Of a stretch of 54,294 nt of DNA, positions 16,357 to 25,118 are shown in pieces. A program made the translations under genes and the position numbers. The stretch comes from Anaerostipes sp. MSJ-23 (GTDB taxonomy: Bacteria; Bacillota; Clostridia; Lachnospirales; Lachnospiraceae), in NCBI RefSeq assembly GCF_018918155.1, contig NZ_JAHLPY010000018.1, forward strand, positions 1 through 54,294, written 5' to 3'. The stretch's first letter is position 1. Every line of letters begins with the position of its first letter. A model generated the notes under the pieces. It saw nothing but the letters and a program-made list of their open reading frames with translations. It did not search any database and was not told the origin of the DNA.

Positions 16357-17511
16357 ATGGATTATAATAAACTGGCTTTGGAAATGCATGAAAAGAATAA
16401 AGGAAAGGTTGCAGTTCGTTCTAAGGTAAAAGTTGAAAATCGTGATGATTTAAGTACTGCTTATACACCTGGGGTTGCAGAGCCTTGTCGTAAGATTCGT
16501 GACTGTAAGGATGAAGTTTATCGTTATACTGCAAAAGGAAATCTTGTTGCAGTTGTATCAGATGGGACAGCGGTTCTTGGCCTTGGTGATATTGGTCCGG
16601 AAGCTGCAATGCCAGTTATGGAAGGAAAGGCGATTCTTTTTAAAGAATTTGCAGATATTGACGCATTTCCAATTTGTCTGGATACAAAAGATACAGAAGA
16701 AATTATTCAGACGGTAAAAAATATTGCACCTACATTCGGTGGAATTAATCTGGAAGATATTTCTGCTCCTAGATGTTTTGAAATTGAAAGAAGATTAAAA
16801 GAAGAATTGGATATTCCTGTCTTTCATGATGATCAGCATGGTACAGCCATTGTTGTTGCAGCAGGACTTATCAATGCTTTAAAAGTGGTTGGAAAAACAA
16901 TGGAAGAGGCAAAAATTGTAATCAATGGTGCGGGTTCAGCTGGAATTTCAATCTGTCGTTTATTACTGCAGTTTGGAATTGGAGATGTTGTTCTTGTTGA
17001 TCAGAAGGGTGCGCTTTGTCCTGGAGAAGAATGGATGAACGATGCACAAAAAGAAATGGCAGAAAAGACAAATAAGAATAAGCAGAGAGGGCCTCTTGTT
17101 GATATTATTAAGGATAAGGATGTCTTTATTGGTGTGTCTGCACCAAATATTGTAACTGCAGATATGGTTTCTACTATGGCCAACGATCCAGTTATTTTTG
17201 CAATGGCGAATCCTGTTCCAGAAATTATGCCGGATGAGGCAAAAAAAGGTGGAGCAAAAGTAATTGCAACTGGACGTTCTGATTTTCCAAATCAGATTAA
17301 TAATGTTCTTGTTTTTCCTGGAATCTTTAGAGGGGCTTTGGATGCGAGAGCAGGACAGATCACAGAGAAAATGAAAATTGCAGCTGCAAAGGCAATTGCC
17401 GGAATCATTGGAGATGATGAGAGAAATGAAGAATATATTATTCCAGGAGCATTTGATAAAAGGGTATGTCAAGCTGTAGCAAAAGCGGTAGCGCAAGAAA
17501 GTGGAAAATAA
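16357..17511 (+). CDS. NAD(P)-dependent malic enzyme
   Basis: This 384-residue protein catalyses oxidative decarboxylation of malate to pyruvate. It is the short bacterial type, without a phosphotransacetylase tail. N-terminal [15 protein letters not shown] is the conserved malic domain start. A dinucleotide-binding loop [15 protein letters not shown] lies near residue 190, and the ASVFANPVPE-like motif is present as [13 protein letters not shown] 16357 follows AGAAGGAGAT at good spacing. TATAAT at 16305-16310 may be its -10. It stands alone, 50 bases before a TetR regulator on the same strand. It would feed the pyruvate pool used by the fermentative pathways encoded further on. Confidence 0.9.
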   Translation: MDYNKLALEMHEKNKGKVAVRSKVKVENRDDLSTAYTPGVAEPCRKIRDCKDEVYRYTAKGNLVAVVSDGTAVLGLGDIGPEAAMPVMEGKAILFKEFADIDAFPICLDTKDTEEIIQTVKNIAPTFGGINLEDISAPRCFEIERRLKEELDIPVFHDDQHGTAIVVAAGLINALKVVGKTMEEAKIVINGAGSAGISICRLLLQFGIGDVVLVDQKGALCPGEEWMNDAQKEMAEKTNKNKQRGPLVDIIKDKDVFIGVSAPNIVTADMVSTMANDPVIFAMANPVPEIMPDEAKKGGAKVIATGRSDFPNQINNVLVFPGIFRGALDARAGQITEKMKIAAAKAIAGIIGDDERNEEYIIPGAFDKRVCQAVAKAVAQESGK

Positions 17512-17561
17512 TAGCCGAAAATTAATAAAACTGGGTGATTGCCTGACAAGGGGGATTTTGC

Positions 17562-18161
17562 TTGAAAAAAATAGAAGAAAAGAAAAAAAAGAAGCAGAAT
17601 GCTTTGCTGGAGACGGCTTATAAATTATTTACGCACAAAGGATTTCAAAAAACATCGATCGCGGATATTGCACATGAAGCTGGGGTGGCGAAAGGAACAT
17701 TTTATCTTTATTTTAAAGATAAAACAGATATTCATTATAAATTGATTGCTCATAAGGCAGCTGCACTTTTTAAAAGGGCTTATGCGGAACTTATGGAGCA
17801 AAATATTTTGAGCTTTGAAGATCAGATTATTTTTCTTCTAGATCAAATGATCGAAGAATTGGTAAAAAATCCAACATTGTTGAGGCTCATTTCTAAACAT
17901 CTTGGTTGGGGAATATTTAAGGATTCTTTAGTAGAACCAATTGATGATGCCCAGAGAAATATCTATGATATTTATATGAAACTTTTAAAGAATTCAGGTC
18001 ATAACTTCCGTGAGCCGGAAGTTATGATCTATATGATTATTGAGTTGCTTGGAGGATGTTGTTATAACTCAATTTTGATGAATCAACCAAAACCGATAGA
18101 TGAAATGAAACCGTATTTATATGAAACAATTAGAATGATTATAAAGAATCATGAAATATAA
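17562..18161 (+). CDS. TetR/AcrR family transcriptional regulator
   Basis: This 199-residue regulator starts at TTG 17562 behind AAGGGGGAT. Residues ~10-60 form the TetR helix-turn-helix (FTHKGFQKTSIADIAHEAGV, then AKGTFYLYFKDK), which is unusually canonical. The C-terminal ligand domain is family-variable and gives no ligand clue. It lies between malic enzyme and malQ; neither has an obvious function in common with TetR regulation. No palindromic operator was clear in the flanking gaps, so the target is left open. Confidence 0.9.
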   Translation: MKKIEEKKKKKQNALLETAYKLFTHKGFQKTSIADIAHEAGVAKGTFYLYFKDKTDIHYKLIAHKAAALFKRAYAELMEQNILSFEDQIIFLLDQMIEELVKNPTLLRLISKHLGWGIFKDSLVEPIDDAQRNIYDIYMKLLKNSGHNFREPEVMIYMIIELLGGCCYNSILMNQPKPIDEMKPYLYETIRMIIKNHEI

Positions 18162-18252
18162 GGTTAATTGTACATGATTTAAAAACACCATAAAATGAAA
18201 AATATGGTATACTATATCTAACGTTGTAAAAAGTGTAGTTAAGGAGAGTTTA

Positions 18253-19689
18253 ATGAAAACAAGTGGAGTTTTATTACCGGTTTTTAGTTTGCCATCGTCC
18301 TATGGAATTGGATGTTTTTCAAAAGAAGCATATAAGTTTGTTGATTTTTTAGCGGAGGCTGGACAGCAGTACTGGCAAATCTTACCGCTTGGAACGATTG
18401 GAGCCGGAAATTCTCCATATTTATCTTATTCAAGTTTTGCAGGAAGTGTATATTATATTGATCCAGAACAACTTGTAGAAGAAGGTTTGTTAAAGGAAAA
18501 AGATATTCTTCCATATCGTCAGGAAAATAAGGGAAAAGTTGATTATGATAAAGTTTGGGAAGGCCGTGAAAAGATTCTGAAAAAAGCTTATATGAAATTC
18601 CGACCGAATGATGCATATAAGAAATTTAAAAAGGATAATGAAGGATGGCTGGATGAATATGCGGAATTTATGAATGAAAAGGATCCGGCATTGAGTGAAG
18701 AATTCTTTAAATTCTGTCAGTATTTGTTTTTAAAACAATGGCTTTCCTTAAAAGGATATGCAAATGAAAAAGGAATTAAGATTATCGGAGATATTCCATT
18801 TTATGTAGCTTTGGAAGGTACAGCTTTTCATTATCATAAGGAATTATTTAAGACAGATAAAGATGGAAATGCAAGTGTTGTTGGAGGATGTCCTCCAGAT
18901 GCATTTGCGAAAGATGGACAAGTATGGTCAAACCCTGTGTATGATTGGGATTATCATAAGAAGACAAATTATGAATGGTGGATGAATCGATTAGAACATA
19001 ATTTTCTTTTATATGATGTATTACGATTGGATCATTTTCGCGGTTTTGACGAATATTTTGAAATTCCGGCAAAAGATGAGACAGCTGTAAATGGTGAGTG
19101 GGTCAAAGGGCCTGGATATGAATTTTTTGAAGTAATGAAGAAAACACTTGGAGAAAAAGATGTGATTGCAGAAGATCTTGGTTTTCTTACGGATAATGTC
19201 CATAAGCTTTTAAGTGATACAAAATATCCTGGAATGAAAGTTCTTGAATTTGCTTTTGGAGCATGGGATGATAGTATCTATCTGCCACATAAGTATCCGG
19301 AAAATTGTGTTGTTTATACAGGAACACATGATAATGACACCGTACAGGGATGGTTCGAAGATTTATCAGAAGATGACAAGAAATTTTTAGATCATTATCT
19401 GGAATATAGTACGATAGAACGTACTGGAAAAATTCATCTGGATCTTGCATCTCTTGCATTGGAATCCAGAGCAGATCGTGTCATCATTCCATTACAGGAT
19501 TATATGGGCGTTGGAAAGGAAGGTAGAATCAATACACCTTCTACGGTTGGAGGCAACTGGGAATGGCGCGTAAAGGAAGAGCAGCTGACAGATGAATTAA
19601 AAGAAATGATAAAATTATTGACAAAAAAATATCGCACCCGTGCGGAAGAGATTGCAAAACAGGAAAAAGAAGAGCTAAATAAAAATTAG
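18253..19689 (+). CDS. malQ: 4-alpha-glucanotransferase (amylomaltase)
   Basis: This 478-residue GH77 enzyme moves alpha-1,4-glucan segments between maltodextrins. It acts in the cytoplasm in starch and glycogen breakdown. The catalytic nucleophile motif LRLDHFRGFDEY, the acid/base motif VIAEDLGFLT and the transition-state Asp in YTGTHDNDT are all present, as is the GH77 N-terminal signature GVLLPVFSLPSSYGIGCF. ATG 18253 follows AAGGAGAG, and a likely -10 (TATACT) lies about 45 bases earlier. A LytTR regulator starts 14 bases after its stop and may be co-transcribed. Confidence 0.95.
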   Translation: MKTSGVLLPVFSLPSSYGIGCFSKEAYKFVDFLAEAGQQYWQILPLGTIGAGNSPYLSYSSFAGSVYYIDPEQLVEEGLLKEKDILPYRQENKGKVDYDKVWEGREKILKKAYMKFRPNDAYKKFKKDNEGWLDEYAEFMNEKDPALSEEFFKFCQYLFLKQWLSLKGYANEKGIKIIGDIPFYVALEGTAFHYHKELFKTDKDGNASVVGGCPPDAFAKDGQVWSNPVYDWDYHKKTNYEWWMNRLEHNFLLYDVLRLDHFRGFDEYFEIPAKDETAVNGEWVKGPGYEFFEVMKKTLGEKDVIAEDLGFLTDNVHKLLSDTKYPGMKVLEFAFGAWDDSIYLPHKYPENCVVYTGTHDNDTVQGWFEDLSEDDKKFLDHYLEYSTIERTGKIHLDLASLALESRADRVIIPLQDYMGVGKEGRINTPSTVGGNWEWRVKEEQLTDELKEMIKLLTKKYRTRAEEIAKQEKEELNKN

Positions 19690-19703
19690 GAGTTATTTTA
19701 TTA

Positions 19704-20447
19704 ATGGAAAGCAGTCAGATGTGGAAGGTCGCAATTTGCGATAAGGATTGTGAAATCTGTTCGTATATTGAAAATATTATGTTGGAATATCAAAAGAGGG
19801 AATGGCTACCTTTCATAATAGAGGTTTTTCAAAGCGGTGTTGAATTTGTAAATGCTATGAAAGAAGGGGCATTTTTTGATCTGATTTTTTTGGATGTTCG
19901 TATGCGGGGAATTGATGGAATAAAGATTGGGCATATGATTCGGGAAGTAATGGAAAACGAAGATAGTAAAATTGTTTATATGTCAGAAGAAAAAGAATAT
20001 GCCATGGATTTATTTGCAGTACGTCCATTTCAGTTTTTATTAAAACCATTGAAAAAAGAAGAGATCCTTCAGGTAACGCAAAATGCAGTTAGACTGATGA
20101 AAAAGGATGATAATTACTTTTATTATAAAAAGAAGCGGGAATTGAAAAAAATTCATGTAAAAAATATTCTCTATTTTGAAAAAATTGGGAAAAAGATTAA
20201 TATCATATTTTCAGATGGTACAACGGACTGGTTTTATGGGACATTGAAGCAGATATATAAAGAACTAGAGAAATTTCAGTTTTTTTATTGCCATCAGTCA
20301 TTTTTGGTTAGTTATCACCATGTGAAAATGTTTAAGTATGAATATTTGATCATGAAAAATGGGGAAGAGATACCAATTTCCCAGCCCAAACGAAAAAAAG
20401 TCAGAGAAATGCAGATTAAGATGGAAGCTTCCATTGACAGAGAATAA
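19704..20447 (+). CDS. LytTR-family response regulator
   Basis: This 247-residue protein has an N-terminal receiver (VAICDKDCEICSY; phospho-acceptor Asp in LIFLDVRMRGIDG; FLLKPLKK with the conserved Lys) and a C-terminal LytTR DNA-binding domain (KIHVKNILYFEKIGKKINI, then CHQSFLVSYHHVKMF). AgrA/VirR-type regulators bind paired direct repeats to control toxins, peptides and surface proteins. No histidine kinase gene is adjacent, so it is an orphan here. It starts 14 bases after malQ, with AGGAG before ATG 19704. Confidence 0.9.
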   Translation: MESSQMWKVAICDKDCEICSYIENIMLEYQKREWLPFIIEVFQSGVEFVNAMKEGAFFDLIFLDVRMRGIDGIKIGHMIREVMENEDSKIVYMSEEKEYAMDLFAVRPFQFLLKPLKKEEILQVTQNAVRLMKKDDNYFYYKKKRELKKIHVKNILYFEKIGKKINIIFSDGTTDWFYGTLKQIYKELEKFQFFYCHQSFLVSYHHVKMFKYEYLIMKNGEEIPISQPKRKKVREMQIKMEASIDRE

Positions 20448-20525
20448 ATATTTTAATTTAAGCCTGAAAAATTATAAAATAAGCCACTATACGGCACAAT
20501 GAAAATTAGGTGGTACAATATAAAT

Positions 20526-20655
20526 GCAATAATGTTTTTAATGAAGAGAGGTTCATTAAGAAGTTATAGCATTAGGCAGAGGTAAGTCAACAATACATGG
20601 CTAAAGGAAGGTGAATCCTGACAGGAGCAGGGGGTTCATCTTCTTTTTCTGTTTT
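20526..20655 (+). ncRNA. Candidate small transcript of unknown family
   Basis: The gap between 20447 and 20787 has no gene. An extended -10 (TGGTACAAT, 20511-20519) precedes about 120 non-coding bases. These end in an imperfect hairpin, GGTGAATCCTG (20610-20620) with CAGGGGGTTCATC (20628-20640), and a pyrimidine-rich T-tract. That is the layout of a stand-alone sRNA or an attenuated leader. The sequence does not match any riboswitch or housekeeping RNA that I can recall. This is a structural inference only. Confidence 0.35.
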
Positions 20656-20679
20656 CTGAAAATATCTTATAAAAATGGC

Positions 20680-20708
20680 TTGTTTTTTTGCATACATAGT
20701 GCTATAGT
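20680..20708 (+). promoter_or_regulatory. Probable promoter of the pantothenate operon
   Basis: TTGTTT (20680-20685), 17 bases, TATAGT (20703-20708). The predicted transcript starts near 20715, leaving a leader of about 70 bases before ATG 20787. Confidence 0.6.
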
Positions 20709-20715
20709 ACGAAAT

Positions 20716-20786
20716 GGATGGTATTCTTGAAAGAAATCATACCGTATGTTTTTAGAACATCACCTGACGAAAGTAGGTGATCAGTT
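20716..20786 (+). promoter_or_regulatory. Structured 5' leader that can hide the operon's Shine-Dalgarno
   Basis: Two stem-loops fit in the leader. The first pairs GGTAT-TCTT with AAGA-ATACC across GAAA-like bases (20720-20743), with unpaired bases inside the stem. The second pairs ATCACCT (20759-20765) with AGGTGAT (20775-20781). The second right arm contains AGGTGA, the only ribosome binding site for ATG 20787, so folding would block translation. A pan RNA motif, made of one or two stem-loops with bulged A residues upstream of panB genes, has been described in Firmicutes. Position and layout agree, but I cannot confirm the consensus. Confidence 0.45.
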
Positions 20787-21632
20787 ATGAAAGTAGGATT
20801 TATTGGAGCAGGAAAAGTAGGATGTTCCCTTGGAGATTACTTTGTACGCAACGGGATTTCTGTTGCAGGATTTTACAGCCGTACACAAGCAAAAGCAGGT
20901 GGAGCGGGAAATAATAAAAGGACGCGTGTTAATTCGATTGATAAATTATTAACAATGTGTGATGTTCTATTTTTAACGGTACCAGATGATGCGATTAGCA
21001 ATGTCTGGGAACAGATTCGAACAATTCCGATGAAAGGAAAGTATATCTGTCATTGCAGTGGATCTTTGAGTTCTGCTGTTCTTTCTGGAATAAAAGAGGC
21101 CGGTGCATACGGTTATTCTGTTCATCCAATGTTTCCATTTAAGAGTAAAGAAACTGCATATGAGGATTTGAAACAGGCATTGTTTACCGTAGAAGGTGAT
21201 GAAGAGCACATAGATGATCTTGTATCACTAATTTCTTCATGCGGAAATCCGGTAGTAAAGATTTCTTCAGACCATAAAGCGGCGTACCATGCAGCTTCTG
21301 TCTTTGGATCAAATTTGATGATCGGACTAATGAATCAAGCTACGGAACTTTTATGCCAGTGTGGATTTAAAACGGAGGAAGCTATGAAAGCATTGAAGCC
21401 TCTGGCAATGACGAATCTTTACAATTTTTTTGAAGTAGGAAGTGTGGATGCATTAACCGGACCGGTAGAACGTCACGATATAAAGACAATAGAGAAACAT
21501 TTAGAGGCATTTGATACGACACAAAAAGAAACATACAGAGCATTGACAAAAGAGATTATAAAAATAGCGGAAAAAAAGCATCCGGAAGTATCTTATGAAG
21601 ATATGAAACAAATTTTGGAGGAAGAAAAATGA
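20787..21632 (+). CDS. DUF2520/Rossmann-fold reductase, candidate ketopantoate reductase
   Basis: This 281-residue protein has an N-terminal NAD(P)-binding domain ([19 protein letters not shown], then [11 protein letters not shown]) and a C-terminal helical DUF2520 domain ([18 protein letters not shown]). It opens the operon with panB, overlapping that gene's start by 4 bases (ATGA), and the operon lacks a classical panE. Ketopantoate reductase is the only missing step between PanB and PanC, so this protein is the natural candidate. It is similar in idea to the non-orthologous reductase PanG described in other bacteria (function here is inference). Expression is probably controlled by the leader hairpin that covers its ribosome binding site. 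Confidence 0.75.
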   Translation: MKVGFIGAGKVGCSLGDYFVRNGISVAGFYSRTQAKAGGAGNNKRTRVNSIDKLLTMCDVLFLTVPDDAISNVWEQIRTIPMKGKYICHCSGSLSSAVLSGIKEAGAYGYSVHPMFPFKSKETAYEDLKQALFTVEGDEEHIDDLVSLISSCGNPVVKISSDHKAAYHAASVFGSNLMIGLMNQATELLCQCGFKTEEAMKALKPLAMTNLYNFFEVGSVDALTGPVERHDIKTIEKHLEAFDTTQKETYRALTKEIIKIAEKKHPEVSYEDMKQILEEEK

Positions 21633-22456
21633 AAAATACAGTAAGTACCTTACAGAAAATGAAAGATAACGGGGAAAAAATTTCTATGCTGACTGCTTAT
21701 GATTATTCTACAGCCAAGCTGTTTGACGAAGCGGGAATTGATACAATGCTTGTTGGAGATTCTCTTGGTATGGTGATGCTTGGGTATGACTCAACGATTC
21801 CGGTAACAATGGAAGATATGATTCATCACGGTGCAGCAGTTGTGCGTGGTGCAAAAAATGCATTAATCGTTGTAGATATGCCATTTTTATCTTATCATAC
21901 TTCTGTTTATGATGCAGTTGTAAATGCAGGACGTATTATGAAGGAAACAGGCTGTACAGCTGTAAAACTGGAAGGTGGAAAGAATGTATGCCCTCAGATT
22001 AAAGCAATTGTTGAGGCTCAGATTCCCGTTTGTGCTCATATTGGACTGACACCACAGTCTGTTAATGCATTTGGTGGATTTAGAGTACAGGGAAAAAGTG
22101 AGAAAGCTGCTCAGGAACTGATTGAAGCCGCTCTTGCGGTAGAAGAAGCAGGAGCTTTTATGGTTGTTTTGGAAGGAATTCCAGAAAAACTTGCAGCGAT
22201 CATTACAAAGAAATTACATATTCCAACCATTGGAATTGGGGCAAGTCCGGAATGTGATGGACAGGTTCTTGTTTATCAGGATATGCTTGCAATGTATGGA
22301 AACTTTGTACCAAAATTTGTGAAGCAGTTTGCACAGGTTGGAGATGTTATGAAAGGTGCTGTGGCTGATTATATGAAGGAAGTGAAGGAAGGAACCTTCC
22401 CAGCAAAAGAACATACTTATGCAATCAGTGATGATATTATAGAAAAATTATATTAA
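21629..22456 (+). CDS. panB: 3-methyl-2-oxobutanoate hydroxymethyltransferase
   Basis: This 275-residue protein transfers a hydroxymethyl group from methylene-tetrahydrofolate to alpha-ketoisovalerate, giving ketopantoate, the first committed step of pantothenate synthesis. The metal/substrate signature [18 protein letters not shown] and [17 protein letters not shown] are intact, as is KLEGG ([10 protein letters not shown]). The length is normal. Its ATG overlaps the DUF2520 stop, and panC starts 15 bases after its own stop, so the genes are one operon. AGGAGG lies directly before the start within the upstream gene. Confidence 0.97.
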   Translation: MKNTVSTLQKMKDNGEKISMLTAYDYSTAKLFDEAGIDTMLVGDSLGMVMLGYDSTIPVTMEDMIHHGAAVVRGAKNALIVVDMPFLSYHTSVYDAVVNAGRIMKETGCTAVKLEGGKNVCPQIKAIVEAQIPVCAHIGLTPQSVNAFGGFRVQGKSEKAAQELIEAALAVEEAGAFMVVLEGIPEKLAAIITKKLHIPTIGIGASPECDGQVLVYQDMLAMYGNFVPKFVKQFAQVGDVMKGAVADYMKEVKEGTFPAKEHTYAISDDIIEKLY

Positions 22457-22471
22457 TAATTAAAAGGAGAA

Positions 22472-23323
22472 ATGAGAACAATGAAAATTGTTGGAACAGT
22501 AAAAGAAGTAAGAGAACAGGTAAAAGAATGGAAAAAACAGGGATTAAGCGTTGGTCTTGTTCCAACGATGGGATATCTTCATGAAGGGCATCAGAGCCTG
22601 ATGGAAGCAGCAAGAAAAGATAATGATAAAGTTGTTGTTAGTATTTTTGTAAATCCAATGCAGTTTGGACCAACAGAAGATCTTGCACAGTATCCGAGAG
22701 ATTTGGATCATGATGCAGCTTTATGTGAAAAAGTTGGTGTTGATTTGATTTTCCATCCAGAACCAGAAGAAATGTATGCGGATGATTTCTGTTCTTTTGT
22801 GGATATGACAGGATTAACAGAAGGACTTTGTGGAAAAACAAGACCAATTCATTTCCGCGGAGTATGTACGGTTGTAAATAAATTATTTAATATTGTAACA
22901 CCAGATCGTGCTTACTTTGGACAGAAAGATGGACAGCAACTGGCAGTTATCAGACGTATGGTAAGAGATTTAAATATGGACATTCAAGTAGTCGGCTGCC
23001 CAATTATTCGTGAAGAAGACGGACTTGCAAAGAGCTCAAGAAATACTTATCTTTCACTGGAAGAGCGAAAGGCAGCACTGATTCTTTCAAAAACAGTGAA
23101 ACTTGGAAAAGAACTTGCTAAGACAAACAAAAATGCAGCAGAAGTTGTGGCTCAGATGAAAAAGAATATTGAGACAGAACCGCTTGCAAAAATTGATTAT
23201 GTAGAAGCAGTAGATGCAGTATCCATGGAACCTGTTGAAACATTGGATGGAGAATGTATGCTTGCTATGGCAGTATATATTGGAAAAACAAGATTAATTG
23301 ATAATACATTAATTAACGATTAG
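22472..23323 (+). CDS. panC: Pantothenate synthetase
   Basis: This 283-residue ATP-dependent ligase joins pantoate and beta-alanine through a pantoyl-adenylate. Nucleotidyltransferase motifs are clear: [15 protein letters not shown] (HxGH), then [24 protein letters not shown] and the KMSKS-like KSSRNTYLS. The protein is cytosolic. ATG 22472 follows AAAGGAGAA. A second in-frame ATG at 22481 is possible but less well spaced. It lies between panB and panD in the operon. Confidence 0.97.
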   Translation: MRTMKIVGTVKEVREQVKEWKKQGLSVGLVPTMGYLHEGHQSLMEAARKDNDKVVVSIFVNPMQFGPTEDLAQYPRDLDHDAALCEKVGVDLIFHPEPEEMYADDFCSFVDMTGLTEGLCGKTRPIHFRGVCTVVNKLFNIVTPDRAYFGQKDGQQLAVIRRMVRDLNMDIQVVGCPIIREEDGLAKSSRNTYLSLEERKAALILSKTVKLGKELAKTNKNAAEVVAQMKKNIETEPLAKIDYVEAVDAVSMEPVETLDGECMLAMAVYIGKTRLIDNTLIND

Positions 23324-23345
23324 ATATGATATAAAGGAGAAAAAA

Positions 23346-23735
23346 ATGAACGTTAGTATGTTAAAAGGAAAAATTCATAGAGCAACTGTAAAACAGGCAG
23401 AACTTGATTATGTTGGAAGTATTACTGTTGATCCGATTCTTTTGGAAGCAGCTGGTATTTTTGAATATGAACATGTACATATTGTAGATGTAAATAATGG
23501 AAGCCGTTTTGAAACTTATACAATTCCTGGAGAGCCAGGAAGTGGTATGATTTGTTTAAATGGTCCAGCTGCAAGATGTGTTGCAACTGGTGATAAGATC
23601 ATTATTATTGCATATGCAGATATGACACCAGAAGAAGCAAAAACATTTGAACCTAAAGTTGTATTTGTAGATGATGAAAATAAGATTTCAAGATGCACAA
23701 ACTATGAAAGACATGGACGTCTGGAAGATATGTAG
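23346..23735 (+). CDS. panD: Aspartate 1-decarboxylase proenzyme
   Basis: This 129-residue pyruvoyl enzyme makes beta-alanine from aspartate. The self-cleavage site Gly24-Ser25 stands in [11 protein letters not shown] at exactly the family position, and the later YAD motif (IIAYADM) and NGPAARC are present. It provides the second substrate of PanC, so the operon makes pantothenate from alpha-ketoisovalerate and aspartate without outside beta-alanine. AAAGGAGA precedes ATG 23346, and coaBC begins 9 bases after its stop. No panM/panZ-type maturation partner is nearby, consistent with self-processing in Firmicutes. Confidence 0.97.
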   Translation: MNVSMLKGKIHRATVKQAELDYVGSITVDPILLEAAGIFEYEHVHIVDVNNGSRFETYTIPGEPGSGMICLNGPAARCVATGDKIIIIAYADMTPEEAKTFEPKVVFVDDENKISRCTNYERHGRLEDM

Positions 23736-23744
23736 GAGAAGATT

Positions 23745-24935
23745 ATGTTAAAGGGAAAAACTGTCATATTGGGAGTAACAGGAAGCATTGCAGCATATAA
23801 GATGGCAAATGTGGCCAGTATGCTGGTAAAACGTGGATGTCAGGTACATGTAGTTATGACAAAAAATGCCACAAATTTTATTAATCCGATTGCATTTGAG
23901 TCATTAACAAATACGAAATGTCTTGTCGAGACATTTGATCGAAATTTCCAGTTTCATGTAGCACATGTATCGCTGACGGATCAGGCGGATGTAATGTTGA
24001 TTGCTCCGGCTTCAGCAAATGTTATTGGGAAGATTGCATCCGGAATTGCAGATGATATGTTAACTACAACGGTGATGGCATGTCAAAAACCTGTGATCAT
24101 TGCTCCAGCCATGAATACGAAAATGTATGAAAATCCCATTCTGCAGGATAACCTTAAAAAACTTCGTAATTATGGATATGAAATCATTGCTCCGGCCAGT
24201 GGACATCTGGCATGTGGAACTTCTGGGGCTGGAAAGATGCCGTCGGAAGAAGTGTTGGTAGCGCATATTGAGCGACAGATTGCAAGAGAAAAAGATTTAG
24301 CAGGAAAGAAGATTCTTGTAACAGCAGGTCCTACAATTGAAGCAATCGATCCTGTCCGTTATATTTCTAATCATTCTTCTGGAAAAATGGGATATGCAAT
24401 CGCAAAAGCAGCGATGCTGCGTGGAGCAGAAGTAACATTGATTACAGGAAGAACATCACTTGAACCCCCAATGTTTGTTCACACGGTTCCAATTACAAAT
24501 GCAGCACAGATGTATGAAGAAGTGATGGCAAGAAAAGATGATCAAGATATTATTATTAAGGCAGCAGCGGTAGCTGATTATACGCCGGCTGATGTTAGCG
24601 ATGAAAAAGTTAAGAAAAAAGACGAAGATATGGCAATTCGTCTTGTTCGAACGAAGGATATTTTAAAAACTCTTGGAAGCAACCGAAAAGAAGGACAATT
24701 CTTATGTGGATTTTCGATGGAAACGCAAAATATGCTGGAAAATTCTAGAGGAAAGCTGAAAAAGAAAAATATTGATATGATTGTTGCCAATAATCTGAAA
24801 GAGGCAGGAGCTGGATTTAAAACAGATACGAATATTGTTACTTTTATTACAGAGAAAGAAGAAAAACAGCTACCGAAAATGACAAAAGACCAGGTAGCAG
24901 ATGAGCTTCTGGATTTCATTTCCGAAAGAATGTAA
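23745..24935 (+). CDS. coaBC: Bifunctional phosphopantothenoylcysteine decarboxylase/synthetase
   Basis: This 396-residue protein makes 4'-phosphopantetheine from phosphopantothenate and cysteine. The N-terminal CoaC flavoprotein half has GVTGSIAAYKMANVAS, APAMNTKMYENP and the active-site Cys loop SGHLACGTSGAGKMP. The C-terminal CoaB half starts at ~190 (KKILVTAGPTIEAIDPVRYI) and has KAAAVADYTP and the nucleotide-binding loop. Joining it to panBCD in one operon takes the pathway from amino-acid precursors almost to CoA, which the acyl-CoA metabolism further along needs. Two start codons near GTAGGAGAAGATT are possible; ATG 23745 is the natural one. A terminator-like hairpin follows. Confidence 0.95.
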   Translation: MLKGKTVILGVTGSIAAYKMANVASMLVKRGCQVHVVMTKNATNFINPIAFESLTNTKCLVETFDRNFQFHVAHVSLTDQADVMLIAPASANVIGKIASGIADDMLTTTVMACQKPVIIAPAMNTKMYENPILQDNLKKLRNYGYEIIAPASGHLACGTSGAGKMPSEEVLVAHIERQIAREKDLAGKKILVTAGPTIEAIDPVRYISNHSSGKMGYAIAKAAMLRGAEVTLITGRTSLEPPMFVHTVPITNAAQMYEEVMARKDDQDIIIKAAAVADYTPADVSDEKVKKKDEDMAIRLVRTKDILKTLGSNRKEGQFLCGFSMETQNMLENSRGKLKKKNIDMIVANNLKEAGAGFKTDTNIVTFITEKEEKQLPKMTKDQVADELLDFISERM

Positions 24936-24940
24936 AATAT

Positions 24941-24980
24941 TAGGCCGCAGGCTGTCCATTTTGGAGTCTGCGGCCTATTT
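24941..24980 (+). terminator. Terminator after the pantothenate operon
   Basis: TAGGCCGCAG and CTGCGGCCTA form a perfect 10-bp stem after the coaBC stop, followed by a short T-run. Confidence 0.75.
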
Positions 24981-25118
24981 GCGATAAAAAATCGCAGAAA
25001 AAGTCTTTCAAATTCTGATTTCTTGTGCAGGCTATGTTATACTATATAAATGAGATGAAAAGGGTCAGGATATCATGTAACAATGAAGTCAAAAGCCACA
25101 AAGGGAGCAGAAAACGAA

